This document shows positions 53,992-63,046 of a stretch of DNA of 64,000 bases, one piece after another (positions within the stretch are counted from its first letter, which is position 1; every line of letters begins with the position of its first letter). The DNA is from JBBKWU01 sp037969035. GTDB taxonomy: Bacteria > Pseudomonadota > Alphaproteobacteria > Micavibrionales > Micavibrionaceae. Under the pieces are notes generated by a model that did no database searches, had not been told where the DNA came from, and worked only from the letters and a program-made list of their open reading frames with translations. The DNA lies in assembly GCA_037969035.1 (NCBI GenBank), contig JBBKWU010000014.1:1-64000 (forward strand). The letters are read 5' to 3'. The position numbers and the translations under genes were made by a program.

Positions 53992-56337
53992 ATGCGAACA
54001 AACGAGTTTACGAAAAAGCACCTCAATGTGCTGGCGCTCTCTTACGTCATAGCTTGCCTACTGATCCTTCTGGTTCAGCAGGCGTCAGCCACATCCTATG
54101 TCCCGCTGCCCGATCGCAAGCCGTTCGAAGAAGACACAAACAAAGAAAAGCTTCTCGTTAAAGTCTCACTACCTGCGCCAAAACCCGCACAATCTCTTAA
54201 TGAAGAACCAAAAATCAACAAAGTTGTGATCGTTCCTGTTCCTGCATCTAAACCTGCCGCTGAGGCAGAGTATGAGGAGTTAGAAACAGAAGAATTTCCT
54301 GATGATCAAACCGCAGCCGCAGCAGTAGAAGTAGAAGAAGAAAACGACACCGATGATTCTTCACCTGACTTCTTCCAGCGCGCCGTAAAATTTGTGAGGA
54401 CAGAGGTTTTATCACTGTCTTCCGCGAGCAATAACGTAAGTCCCAACGATAATACCGTGACCGAATCCATAACGACCGAGGAAACAGCAGAAGACAAAGC
54501 AGAAAAAGAGGAGGAAATCATCGCCATCCTCCGTCCTATCCCAGCATCCGAAGCCCCTCACCCTGCGATAAAACCGATTTCAAACAGCAAGACCTTATCC
54601 GAAAAAAATGCCGAACTTTATAAGCAAATATTTGCCTATCAAGCCGTTGCAAAGTGGGACAAGGCCGATACACTCATCGGAGAGCTAAGTGATTTTCGTT
54701 TGCGCGGACACATCCTGTTTCAACGCTATATGCACCCCACATCATACACGACAAGCTTTGATGAGCTTAATGGTTGGATGAATGCTTATGCTGATCTGCC
54801 TGATGCTGATCGGGTCTATAAACTCGCCCTCGCTAAAGCACCAAAAGACTTCAAAGGCACCGTGAAAGAACCGCAGAACACAACCTACAACACAGGCCTT
54901 CTCGATATTTTCCGCGACAACAGCAAATATTACAGATCACCAAACAAAAGAACCGACGCGCAAAAACAAGATGTCGCCAAGCTCAAATCCACAATTTATG
55001 GCTACATCGCCAAGGGGCAGCCGACACAAGCCCTCAAAACACTCGACACCTCACCAACGATCAAGCTTTTGGATAATGTTGAACATGATCGCTTAAAAGC
55101 GCGTATTGCCAACAGCTACATGCTGGTCGGCGAACTAAAAAAAGCAAAACCATTGGCACTATCTGCCGCGAACAGATCAGGCATGAAAGCTCCCATGGCG
55201 GGCTGGGTTGGCGGGTTGCTCGCATGGCGCGCGCAGGACTATGAGCTTGCGGCCTCGCTATTTGCTCAAACCGCGCAATCACCGTATAGCTCGTCATGGA
55301 CGCAGGCTGCTGGTGCTTACTGGGTTTCACGCTCACACATGCGCGCGGGCAACATTAAAGACGTTAGCTCATGGCTGCAACGCGCCGCGCAAAATCCACG
55401 CACCTTCTATGGCATGATCGCGACAAAGGCACTCGGTTGGGATCATGATTTTAACTGGAACGTTCCTGCGCTCGAAGACAAACATATTGATCTCCTTGCC
55501 GAAGAAAAAGCAGGTTTGCGCGCCTTAGCATTGGTTGCCGCAGGACAGCAGCACCTTGCCGAGGCCGAGCTGCGCCATCTGAACATCCGCGAAAACGCTG
55601 CGCTTGGCGAAGCGCTTCTCGCCTACTCGGTACAAAAAGAGCTTCCTTCTTTTGCGTTAAAAATTGCCGAAGGCACACCGCGCCCACAAGGTGGTCTTTA
55701 TGATGCGGCGTTATATCCGCTGTCACCATGGGCACCTAAGAGTGAGGCCAATGTCGACAAAGCCATCATCCATGCGCTGATCCGTCAAGAATCGCGCTTT
55801 AATCCTGTTGCGGAAAGCCGCAGCGGCGCGACAGGCCTGATGCAGCTTATGCCTGCCACCGCCAGCTATATCAGCGGCAATTCCAAATACCGCACAAAAG
55901 AAGGCCAGCACAGCCTTAAAAACCCACAGATCAATCTGGAGATCGGTGAAAAATACGTACAAAACCTGCTAAGCCAAGACGTTGTTGATAACGAGCTATT
56001 CTCAATGGTCATCGCCTATAACGCTGGCCCTGGTAACCTACGCAAATGGAAAAACGAATTGTCCGACATCAGCGATGATCCGTTATTGTTTGTTGAAAGC
56101 ATTCCCATGTCTGAAACCCGCGCCTTTGTTGAGCGCGTCATGGCGTTTTACTGGATCTACCGTATGCGTCTGGACCAACCGACCCCGTCACTACAAGCTG
56201 TAGCCGAAGGCGCGTGGCCCAAATATGTCATGATGGATAACGGCGATGAAAACACAGCTGAAAAATCCGCAAAAGCAGAGCCGCAAGAGCCCGAAGAAGA
56301 GCAACGCTACGCTAGCTACCAACAAATAAACCCTTAA
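53992..56337 (+). CDS. slt: Soluble lytic murein transglycosylase (Slt-like)
   Basis: The enzyme cleaves peptidoglycan glycan strands, forming 1,6-anhydro ends, in the periplasm. The N-terminus is a signal sequence (LNVLALSYVIACLLILLVQQ, cut near ASA). A long Pro/Ala/Glu-rich linker follows (about 30-190), unusual for Slt and perhaps a cell-wall spacer. Then comes the helical superhelix domain (about 200-570) and the catalytic SLT domain with Glu near 600 (ALIRQESRFNPVAESRSGAT, GLMQLMPATASYISG). The C-terminus is acidic. The conserved placement after the UDG homologue supports the call. Confidence 0.94.
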   Translation: MRTNEFTKKHLNVLALSYVIACLLILLVQQASATSYVPLPDRKPFEEDTNKEKLLVKVSLPAPKPAQSLNEEPKINKVVIVPVPASKPAAEAEYEELETEEFPDDQTAAAAVEVEEENDTDDSSPDFFQRAVKFVRTEVLSLSSASNNVSPNDNTVTESITTEETAEDKAEKEEEIIAILRPIPASEAPHPAIKPISNSKTLSEKNAELYKQIFAYQAVAKWDKADTLIGELSDFRLRGHILFQRYMHPTSYTTSFDELNGWMNAYADLPDADRVYKLALAKAPKDFKGTVKEPQNTTYNTGLLDIFRDNSKYYRSPNKRTDAQKQDVAKLKSTIYGYIAKGQPTQALKTLDTSPTIKLLDNVEHDRLKARIANSYMLVGELKKAKPLALSAANRSGMKAPMAGWVGGLLAWRAQDYELAASLFAQTAQSPYSSSWTQAAGAYWVSRSHMRAGNIKDVSSWLQRAAQNPRTFYGMIATKALGWDHDFNWNVPALEDKHIDLLAEEKAGLRALALVAAGQQHLAEAELRHLNIRENAALGEALLAYSVQKELPSFALKIAEGTPRPQGGLYDAALYPLSPWAPKSEANVDKAIIHALIRQESRFNPVAESRSGATGLMQLMPATASYISGNSKYRTKEGQHSLKNPQINLEIGEKYVQNLLSQDVVDNELFSMVIAYNAGPGNLRKWKNELSDISDDPLLFVESIPMSETRAFVERVMAFYWIYRMRLDQPTPSLQAVAEGAWPKYVMMDNGDENTAEKSAKAEPQEPEEEQRYASYQQINP

Positions 56338-56403
56338 AACTTGCAGATTCATGTCCTAAAGACTATATTGATGAAAATATAGTTTTAGAACAGGTTAAAT
56401 GTC

Positions 56404-56865
56404 ATGGGAATTACCGATAATTCTCCAGCAGAGTACGAAGAAACTCTTAATCAATGCGCAATGTACAACTTGCGTCGCTTGTCACGCCTGACAACCAACA
56501 GCCTGAACCAAGTCCTCATTCCTACGGGATTACGCTGCACGCAATATGCCATTATGCTTGCTGCTGGTGCGCGCCCAGGTTCTACGATGACCGTTCTTTC
56601 CGATTATTTGGGCATGGATATATCCACCCTCACACGCTCGCTTGAAAGCTTGGCGCAGCAAGGATTCATTACATTTAAATCTGGAAAGCAGCGTGAAAAG
56701 CTGGCCTATCTTTCCGACCAAGGCGCTAAAAAAATAGAGATATCACAGCCCATTTGGGAAGCTGAACAACAACGCTTCATCGAAGCATTCGGCGTTGATT
56801 CTTGGAATGCCTGCATCGCCGCCATCCACCTATTCAACGATGATCTGCAAAACGCGGCGGAGTAG
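56404..56865 (+). CDS. MarR-family transcriptional regulator
   Basis: The 153-residue protein has the winged helix-turn-helix of MarR: an N-terminal dimer helix (MYNLRRLSRLTTNSLNQVLI), the recognition region (TVLSDYLGMDISTLTRSLES) and the wing (GFITFKSGKQREKLAYLSDQ). It should bind DNA as a dimer, its ligand unknown. Two Cys are present (NQCAMYN, LRCTQYA), which could make it redox-sensitive, though this is speculative. It sits between slt and alaS with no obvious target beside it. Confidence 0.9.
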   Translation: MGITDNSPAEYEETLNQCAMYNLRRLSRLTTNSLNQVLIPTGLRCTQYAIMLAAGARPGSTMTVLSDYLGMDISTLTRSLESLAQQGFITFKSGKQREKLAYLSDQGAKKIEISQPIWEAEQQRFIEAFGVDSWNACIAAIHLFNDDLQNAAE

Positions 56866-56993
56866 CGCTGCTTATTCTCACAACTTCAACCACATCACCG
56901 ACATACGTCACAAACATAAAAAGACTTGCCAAGTATCGGGCGGTTCTGATTAATTATGAGACATTCAAATTGTTCTAAAATAGAGGTTCACCA

Positions 56994-59684
56994 GTGAAAA
57001 CAGTAAACGACATCCGCAACGAATTCTTGGGCTTTTTCGAAAGCAAAGGACACACAATCGTGCCTTCATCTCCGCTCGTGCCGCAAAACGACCCAACATT
57101 GATGTTCGTAAACGCGGGCATGGTGCAGTTTAAGGATGTTTTCACAGGCAAAGAAAAGCGCGATTATTCCCGCGCCACCACATCGCAAAAATGCGTGCGC
57201 GCAGGCGGCAAACATAACGACCTTGATAATGTTGGCTACACCGCGCGTCACCACACCTTCTTTGAAATGTTGGGTAACTTTTCCTTCGGCGATTATTTCA
57301 AAGAAGACGCCATCCCGTTCGCGTGGGAGCTTGTCACAAAAAACTTCGGCCTGTCTGCGGATAAACTTCTCGTCACCGTTCACAGCTCTGACGAAGAAGC
57401 AGCAAGCATCTGGAAAAAAGTCACAGGTTTCTCCGATGACCGCGTCATCCGCATCCCCACCGATGATAATTTCTGGTCAATGGGCGACACAGGCCCGTGC
57501 GGCCCGTGCACCGAGATCTTCTTTGACCATGGCGAACACATCCTTGGTGGCCCCCCCGGCAGCCCCGATGAAGACGGTGACCGTTTCATCGAAATTTGGA
57601 ACAACGTATTCATGCAGTATGAGCAAATCGACAAAGACACCCGCATTGACCTGCCGTCGCAATCTGTCGACACAGGCATGGGGCTTGAGCGCATCGCCGC
57701 CATCATGCAAGGCAAGCACAATAACTACGACATCGACCTCTTCCGCGACATTATCGAGCATAGCGCTGAACTTACTGGCGTTTCCGCCGATGGCGACCAA
57801 TCCGCAAGCCACCGCGTGATTGCCGATCATTTGCGCTGCGCCTCTTTCTTGCTCGCCGATGGCGTGATGCCGTCTAACGAAGGGCGCGGTTATGTTCTGC
57901 GCCGCATTATGCGCCGTGGTATGCGTCACGCGCATTTGTTGGGCGCGCAAGACCCGCTGATGCACAAACTCGTGCCAACACTCACAGGCATCATGGGTGA
58001 TGCGTATCCTGAATTGCGCCGTGCTGAATCCATGATTACAGACATGCTTAAATTGGAAGAAACGCGCTTTAAAACAACGCTTGAGCGCGGCCTTAAACTT
58101 CTAGAAGAGGAAACCGCCAATATCTCTAGCGGTCAAAAGTTCTCAGGGGATATGGCTTTCAAGCTATACGATACGTTTGGTTTCCCATTAGATTTAACCC
58201 AAGACGCCCTCCGCGCCCAAAATATAGAAGTCGATATGGACAGCTTCAACGCCGCCATGAACAAACAAAAAGAAATGGCACGCGCAAGCTGGAGCGGCTC
58301 AGGCGATGCCGCCACAGAAAAAATCTGGTTCGACATTTTAGAGCAACACGGCGCAACAGAATTCTTAGGTTACAAAACCGAAACCGCCGAAGCACAAATC
58401 ATTGCGATTGTGAAAGACGGCAAAGAACTCCCAACGCTGCAAAGCGGCAATGAAGCCATCATCCTAACCAACCAATCCCCCTTCTATGCGGAAAGTGGCG
58501 GTCAAGTTGGTGACACAGGCGTGATTAAAACCGATAACGCCGTGTTCAAAGTCACAGACACGAAGAAGCTTTTGGGCAAAATATGGGCACATATTGGCGT
58601 GCTGGAAAACGGTTCGTTAAAAGCCAAAGACGGCGTGCAAATGGTGGTCGACCATGACCGCCACGCCGCCATCCAATCCAACCACTCCGTCACGCACTTG
58701 CTGCACGAGGCTCTACGACAAACGCTTGGCGATCATGTATCGCAGAAAGGCAGCTTGCAGGACGAGAACCGCACGCGCTTTGACATCTCACACACAAAAG
58801 GCGTGAACGCGGATGAAATCAAAACCGTTGAGGACATCGTAAACCGCGAAATTGCCGCGAACTCCCCCGTCAGCACACGTTTAATGCCAATCGAAGAAGC
58901 CATGGAAACAGGCGCAATGGCGTTATTCGGTGAAAAATACGACGACGAAGTGCGCGTTGTATCCATGGGCACACAAGAAAACGGCGCAACCAAAACCTTC
59001 TCCGTTGAGCTTTGCGGCGGAACGCATGTCGCACAAACGGGCGATATCGGACAATTCAAAATCGTGGGCGAGAGCGCCGTGTCTTCTGGTGTGCGCCGTA
59101 TTGAGGCCTTAACAGGCACACGCGTTGACAACTATTTAACACAAAAAGATGCCGCGCAAGCCGAAACAATTGCGCGCCTCACGGCCGAAAACGCAAAACT
59201 GCGGGAGGAGCTTCAATCTCTCGGCGGTAAAGCCGAAGGGCAATCCCCAAGAGATGAGCAAGATTTGGTCAAAGACAACAAACGCCTGCAAAAGGAAATC
59301 TCCGATCAGCGCCGCAAATCCGTCACCGAGGGTTCTGACGCCTCCGATGACACCGTGAAAGAAATCGACGGTCTGAAATTTTCAGGCAAAGTCTTGGTCG
59401 ACTTCCCCGCCAAGGATTTAAAACCAATGGCGGATGATCTGAAAAAACAGCTCGGCTCTGGCATTATCGTGCTTGTTGCCACCAACGAGGGCAAAGCCTC
59501 TATCGTTGTCGGTGTCACCGATGATTTAACAGGGCGCGTGAGTGCGGTTGATCTCGTGAAAATTGGTGCGGCTGCAATGGGTGGTCAAGGTGGTGGCGGT
59601 CGTCCTGATATGGCGCAAGCTGGTGGCCCCAACGCCGACGCCGCAAATGATGCGGTGACCGCGATCGAGCAAGCCCTGAACTAA
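56994..59684 (+). CDS. alaS: Alanyl-tRNA synthetase
   Basis: AlaRS charges tRNA-Ala. It opens with VNDIRNEFLGFFESKGHTIV and has class II motif 2 (ATTSQKCVRAGGKHNDLDNV). The editing domain has HxxxH (SVTHLLHEALRQTLGDHVSQ, about residue 563) and the Cys/His pair (ELCGGTHVAQTGDIG, about 673). The C-terminal C-Ala domain ends in a Gly-rich loop (GGQGGGGRPDMAQAGG). At 896 aa it is slightly longer than E. coli AlaRS. The start is GTG at 56994. It converges on pcp with a 6-nt gap. Confidence 0.97.
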   Translation: MKTVNDIRNEFLGFFESKGHTIVPSSPLVPQNDPTLMFVNAGMVQFKDVFTGKEKRDYSRATTSQKCVRAGGKHNDLDNVGYTARHHTFFEMLGNFSFGDYFKEDAIPFAWELVTKNFGLSADKLLVTVHSSDEEAASIWKKVTGFSDDRVIRIPTDDNFWSMGDTGPCGPCTEIFFDHGEHILGGPPGSPDEDGDRFIEIWNNVFMQYEQIDKDTRIDLPSQSVDTGMGLERIAAIMQGKHNNYDIDLFRDIIEHSAELTGVSADGDQSASHRVIADHLRCASFLLADGVMPSNEGRGYVLRRIMRRGMRHAHLLGAQDPLMHKLVPTLTGIMGDAYPELRRAESMITDMLKLEETRFKTTLERGLKLLEEETANISSGQKFSGDMAFKLYDTFGFPLDLTQDALRAQNIEVDMDSFNAAMNKQKEMARASWSGSGDAATEKIWFDILEQHGATEFLGYKTETAEAQIIAIVKDGKELPTLQSGNEAIILTNQSPFYAESGGQVGDTGVIKTDNAVFKVTDTKKLLGKIWAHIGVLENGSLKAKDGVQMVVDHDRHAAIQSNHSVTHLLHEALRQTLGDHVSQKGSLQDENRTRFDISHTKGVNADEIKTVEDIVNREIAANSPVSTRLMPIEEAMETGAMALFGEKYDDEVRVVSMGTQENGATKTFSVELCGGTHVAQTGDIGQFKIVGESAVSSGVRRIEALTGTRVDNYLTQKDAAQAETIARLTAENAKLREELQSLGGKAEGQSPRDEQDLVKDNKRLQKEISDQRRKSVTEGSDASDDTVKEIDGLKFSGKVLVDFPAKDLKPMADDLKKQLGSGIIVLVATNEGKASIVVGVTDDLTGRVSAVDLVKIGAAAMGGQGGGGRPDMAQAGGPNADAANDAVTAIEQALN

Positions 59685-59690
59685 GTTAGA

Positions 59691-60290
59691 TTAGAGCATC
59701 ATCTTTTGAACGATGATCTGCCCTGCGCGCTCCAACTGTTCGGGCAGTATCTTGCCCTTAGCAGGGTCAGGGATATGGATGAACCCGCCTTCAATATGCG
59801 GCGCGTTCTCAGCAATATGTTTCATCAAATGGTAAAATGTGAAGTTACAGAGGTAATTTCCTGCATCCCGCGAAAGCCGCGTCGGTAAGCCTTGCGCGGA
59901 AAGCTCATTCTTTAATGCCGCCAACGGCAATGTTGCTTTGTACCGCGCCCGCCCAGTATTGCTTATGATTGAACTGAGCGGTTTATATCCCACAGCATCC
60001 AAGGATGTTGTTGATCTTTCATTTTTAGCAATCGTTTCCAGATTGATTTTATGACGTCGTGCCGCCACGCCAAAGCACAAAACAACATCAGGCTGGAACG
60101 TGTTGAGCGCATCCCGAAACAAAGAAAGCCCTTGGCGATATTCTGTCGGCAGCACAAGGCATTTAACGTTGCTACAGCTTTGAAAATGTTGTGACAAGCT
60201 CTGCACCAATGCCGCACTCGGATTTATATCCTGTTTTGGAAAAGCCCCAAACCCCGTGATTAAAATCCTCTTTTCATTGGCATCGCTCAT
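59691..60290 (-). CDS. pcp: Pyroglutamyl peptidase (pyrrolidone-carboxylate peptidase)
   Basis: This cysteine peptidase of family C15 removes N-terminal pyroglutamate from peptides. The opening ILITGFGAFPKQDINPSAAL is characteristic. The catalytic residues fit: Glu (HKINLETIA), Cys (AGNYLCNFTFYHL) and His (GGFIHIPDPAK). It is 199 aa, the normal size. Its start overlaps the upstream 393-aa gene by 4 nt (ATGA), so the two are coupled. Confidence 0.93.
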   Translation of the reverse strand: MSDANEKRILITGFGAFPKQDINPSAALVQSLSQHFQSCSNVKCLVLPTEYRQGLSLFRDALNTFQPDVVLCFGVAARRHKINLETIAKNERSTTSLDAVGYKPLSSIISNTGRARYKATLPLAALKNELSAQGLPTRLSRDAGNYLCNFTFYHLMKHIAENAPHIEGGFIHIPDPAKGKILPEQLERAGQIIVQKMML

Positions 60291-61468
60291 GAGGGCTGCG
60301 AGCCTCCCAGACGTGCCTTAAGGCATCGGTCGCTCTCGTTCAGAATAACGCCCATGGCTTTTTGAACGGCAGCAGCCATGTTTTGCAGCTCTTTGTTTTC
60401 GGGTGACGCGAGCGCGTCCGATACTTTTGCGACACATTGTGCAATGACGCTATCCTGCGGCAAACCGTTTCCACAAAGATCACGCGTGAGCCACCGCACC
60501 GCCGTTGCACCGAACGGGCACATGATTTTGCGCTCCCCCCAATCGCTCTCGTAAGAGCGGCGAAAAAAACCTGCGGGCTGCATTTTTGAAATTCCTGCCG
60601 CCATATCTTCGTCGGATGGCATCGCGTCGATCTCTTGTGATTGTTTTTGTGCCGTCACGGCTGCACCATAAAAAATAAGCTGCTGCGGCAAATCAACCGA
60701 GTTTGCGGAAAAATGTGCAACATGATGCAACGGAAATCTGTCTGTGATTTTATTTGAGTTATAGTCCAAATCACCTTCAACCAAGTCATAATCTTTCATG
60801 ACATGCCCCGCGATAAAACCTTCCATCTCAGAAAAGTAATTTTTCACAAACCCCTGCCATAATTGTATCCCCATCAGCAATTCAGGGTGTTTTTGGAATG
60901 TTTTATACGTGCGCAAAAGATCCGCTTGGCTTAAATTCTTACGATCATGGCGCGGCTTGAAAACATCATCCGCGCGCGGATCATCAAAAGCTTCCCGTAT
61001 ATCATGCTCCAAAGACACACGACGCGGGCAAACATTACGCGCAGGCTTCTCACTGATGCGCGGAAATTCGAGCGTAAGTCGACTATAGAGACGTTCACTC
61101 GTGCCATACACATACGGCGCAGCAACATATTCATCGATTTTGGCAGCTAAAAATTGCGCCATCACGTCGTCAGGCGCTGCGATTTTCAACCCCTCTACGA
61201 AGGTCTGCCGATTGGCGGTGATTAGATCTTGTGGCACATCCATCGGTGTTTTTGCCGACAAGCCAGGATCATCCCCCGTTAAACGAAAAGCTGTAGCCGC
61301 AGAAGAATAGCAAGAATCCCCTGCACCACGCGGATAACGCATTTCTGCGGACATATGTGGGCAAACGGGTGTTGATTTCGCATGCTTTGCCGTTTCGTAC
61401 CAAAGGCTCTCTGGTGCGGCAATGATTTTGGCAAATTGTTGCCTGATAATGTCCCTGCTTTTTATCAT
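60287..61468 (-). CDS. Unknown protein coupled to pcp (393 aa)
   Basis: The protein has no signal peptide or membrane segment and has eight visible Cys, including TPVCPHMSAEMRYP and GDSCYSSAATAFRL near the N-terminus, ARNVCPRRVSLEH, KIMCPFGATAVRW, TRDLCGNGLP and a C-terminal DRCLKARLGG. The recurring Cys-Pro pairs are striking and could bind a metal. Its stop overlaps the pcp start by 4 nt. It is divergent from the metal operon, with 85 nt between the start codons. I recognise no family, and no catalytic motif is clear. Confidence 0.7.
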   Translation of the reverse strand: MIKSRDIIRQQFAKIIAAPESLWYETAKHAKSTPVCPHMSAEMRYPRGAGDSCYSSAATAFRLTGDDPGLSAKTPMDVPQDLITANRQTFVEGLKIAAPDDVMAQFLAAKIDEYVAAPYVYGTSERLYSRLTLEFPRISEKPARNVCPRRVSLEHDIREAFDDPRADDVFKPRHDRKNLSQADLLRTYKTFQKHPELLMGIQLWQGFVKNYFSEMEGFIAGHVMKDYDLVEGDLDYNSNKITDRFPLHHVAHFSANSVDLPQQLIFYGAAVTAQKQSQEIDAMPSDEDMAAGISKMQPAGFFRRSYESDWGERKIMCPFGATAVRWLTRDLCGNGLPQDSVIAQCVAKVSDALASPENKELQNMAAAVQKAMGVILNESDRCLKARLGGSQPS

Positions 61469-61518
61469 GACTGGTAGTGTAATCTAAATACGTAAAATAA
61501 GTCAAAGGATTTTCATGC

Positions 61519-61547
61519 TTGACTCATACCCTATGGGGGTATATTAT
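61519..61547 (+). promoter_or_regulatory. Promoter with CsoR-type operator in the spacer
   Basis: TTGACT (61519-61524), a 17-nt spacer and TATTAT (61542-61547) make a near-consensus sigma-70 promoter. The spacer and -10 carry the dyad ATACCC-N5-GGGTAT (61526-61542), with a G-tract of the kind bound by CsoR/RcnR/FrmR repressors. Transcription would begin about 7 nt after the -10, at or next to the ATG at 61554. The mRNA may therefore be leaderless. A CsoR-like gene lies in the same operon (63047). Confidence 0.75.
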
Positions 61548-61553
61548 AGAGAG

Positions 61554-62198
61554 ATGAAAACAATCAAATACACTCATATTATTGTCTACGCCCTAGCGCT
61601 CCTGTCATTCACAAGCGCTGCAAACGCGCGACCTGTATCATATCCCGAAGGCTGGACATTCATGACCATGAATGATGGCGACAACAATTCCACGCACATT
61701 CATTACTCCCCCACTGCCAAATATTCGATTGGTTGGCGGCATGAATATTTCCGTGGCAGCAAAGCAAACGCCGATTCCGCGCAGCTTAACTACCTTATCA
61801 AACGTTGGAACACGCCGACCTCCCAAGCCAATCTTTATATTAAAAGCGGCGTTGGTGTTATCTATGATGACGGCGAAACAGACGCCGCCGTGTTCACAGG
61901 ATTAGCCGCCGATTGGGAAACACGCCGCTGGTTCACATCTTACGAGAACCGCGCGTTCAAAGGTGGTAACATCAATAGCTTCGTAAACCATAAAGCACGC
62001 GTTGGTGTGGCTCCTTATTTGGGTGATACAGGTGATATTCACACATGGCTGATGCTACAGGCCGATTACGATGCAGGAGAAGACGATAGCTTCAGCATCA
62101 CACCGCTTGTCCGTTTCTTCAAAGGGCCTGCCATGCTAGAGGCCGGATATAATTTCGACCAAGAAACAGCCTTATTCAATTTCGTATACCGCTATTAA
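61554..62198 (+). CDS. Outer-membrane-type protein of the metal operon (214 aa)
   Basis: The start is taken as the ATG at 61554, which opens a signal peptide (MKTIKYTHIIVYALALLSFT, cut near ANAR). Upstream frames would cross the promoter. The mature part alternates aromatic and polar residues (KYSIGWRHEYFRGSKA, ANLYIKSGVGVIYDDGETDA, PAMLEAGYNFDQETALFNFV) and ends in YRY. This is the pattern of a small outer-membrane beta-barrel with a C-terminal aromatic residue. Tyr, Trp and His are frequent. As first gene of the metal operon it may form the outer-membrane exit or a metal-binding barrel. I recognise no family. Confidence 0.75.
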   Translation: MKTIKYTHIIVYALALLSFTSAANARPVSYPEGWTFMTMNDGDNNSTHIHYSPTAKYSIGWRHEYFRGSKANADSAQLNYLIKRWNTPTSQANLYIKSGVGVIYDDGETDAAVFTGLAADWETRRWFTSYENRAFKGGNINSFVNHKARVGVAPYLGDTGDIHTWLMLQADYDAGEDDSFSITPLVRFFKGPAMLEAGYNFDQETALFNFVYRY

Positions 62199-62216
62199 CT
62201 TAAAAGGAGAACCACA

Positions 62217-62639
62217 ATGAGAAAATTTTTAGCTCTAACAACTGTTGCCCTAACGCTTGGCGCGTATCCCGCTTTTGCCAACCACACAGGTCAAACCATG
62301 GCGGGTGAAGATGCAACACTGAAGGTCAACGGCCTTGTTTGTGATTTCTGCGCCCAAGCCATCCATAAGGTTTTCACAAAAAATGATGCTGTGAACGATG
62401 TTCTGGTTGATCTTGATCACATGCTTATCCATATCGATTACAAAGACGGGCAGAGCATTGACGATGACACGCTCAACCAAATGATCACCGATGCTGGCTA
62501 TACGCTGGTGAGCACGAATGCGTCAACGGACGAAGCCACCACCGCGCCAATGGCCGAACATGATCACGACCACAGTAAAATGGACATGGGTGATATGGAC
62601 GCAGGGCACGACATGGACATGGGAACAGACAACGAGTAA
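62217..62639 (+). CDS. Secreted heavy-metal-binding (HMA) protein with Met/His tail
   Basis: A strong AAGGAG site and a signal peptide (MRKFLALTTVALTLGAYPAF, cut near FAN) are seen. The HMA fold follows: TLKVNGLVCDFCAQAIHKVF carries the metal-binding CxxC (Cys42, Cys45), and MITDAGYTLVS ends the domain. The C-terminal tail is rich in His, Met and Asp (MAEHDHDHSKMDMGDMDAGH), a typical copper-binding tail. It should bind Cu(I) or a similar soft metal in the periplasm and hand it on. It lies between the barrel gene and the MerT-like gene. Confidence 0.88.
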   Translation: MRKFLALTTVALTLGAYPAFANHTGQTMAGEDATLKVNGLVCDFCAQAIHKVFTKNDAVNDVLVDLDHMLIHIDYKDGQSIDDDTLNQMITDAGYTLVSTNASTDEATTAPMAEHDHDHSKMDMGDMDAGHDMDMGTDNE

Positions 62640-62641
62640 AT

Positions 62642-63046
62642 ATGAGCAACGATAAAAACATCGAGACCTATAGCTACAAGCAAACACTGGCCTCAATGCT
62701 CAGCCTGTTTGCCTCAGGTGGCACGCTTGTATGCTGCGCTCTCCCCGCGTTGCTTGTGACATTCGGTATGGGTGCAGTGATGGCAGGGCTTGCCAGTAAC
62801 TATCCGCAGCTTATATGGTTATCACAACACAAAATCGGTGTTTTTATCTTCTCAGCATTCATGATTAGCTTTGCGGGCATCATGCAATATCGGGCACGAA
62901 ACATGCCCTGCCCTGCGGATAAGAAGAAAGCCGCCGCTTGTAAAAGACTACGGCGGATAAGTCTTGCGATATACTTCTTCTCTGTTCTATGCTTCATCGT
63001 TGGTTTCTTTTTTGCGTTCATCGCGCCCCTTGTACTGGAAAAATAA
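62642..63046 (+). CDS. MerT-like membrane metal transport protein
   Basis: The 134-residue protein has about three to four membrane helices. Cys31-Cys32 sit in the first (GGTLVCCALPALLVTFGMGA), as the vicinal pair of MerT does. A second pair, Cys90 and Cys100 (ARNMPCPADKKKAAACKRLR), falls in a cytoplasmic loop, again like MerT. MerT takes up Hg(II) from MerP; here the partner is an HMA protein with a copper-type tail, so Hg, Cu or another soft metal is possible. Direction of transport is not shown by sequence. No merA is in the window. Confidence 0.8.
   Translation: MSNDKNIETYSYKQTLASMLSLFASGGTLVCCALPALLVTFGMGAVMAGLASNYPQLIWLSQHKIGVFIFSAFMISFAGIMQYRARNMPCPADKKKAAACKRLRRISLAIYFFSVLCFIVGFFFAFIAPLVLEK

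Noticed and set aside
57066..58336. Frames of 105-227 aa on both strands within alaS
   Set aside because: They overlap conserved alanyl-tRNA synthetase motifs and are shadows.
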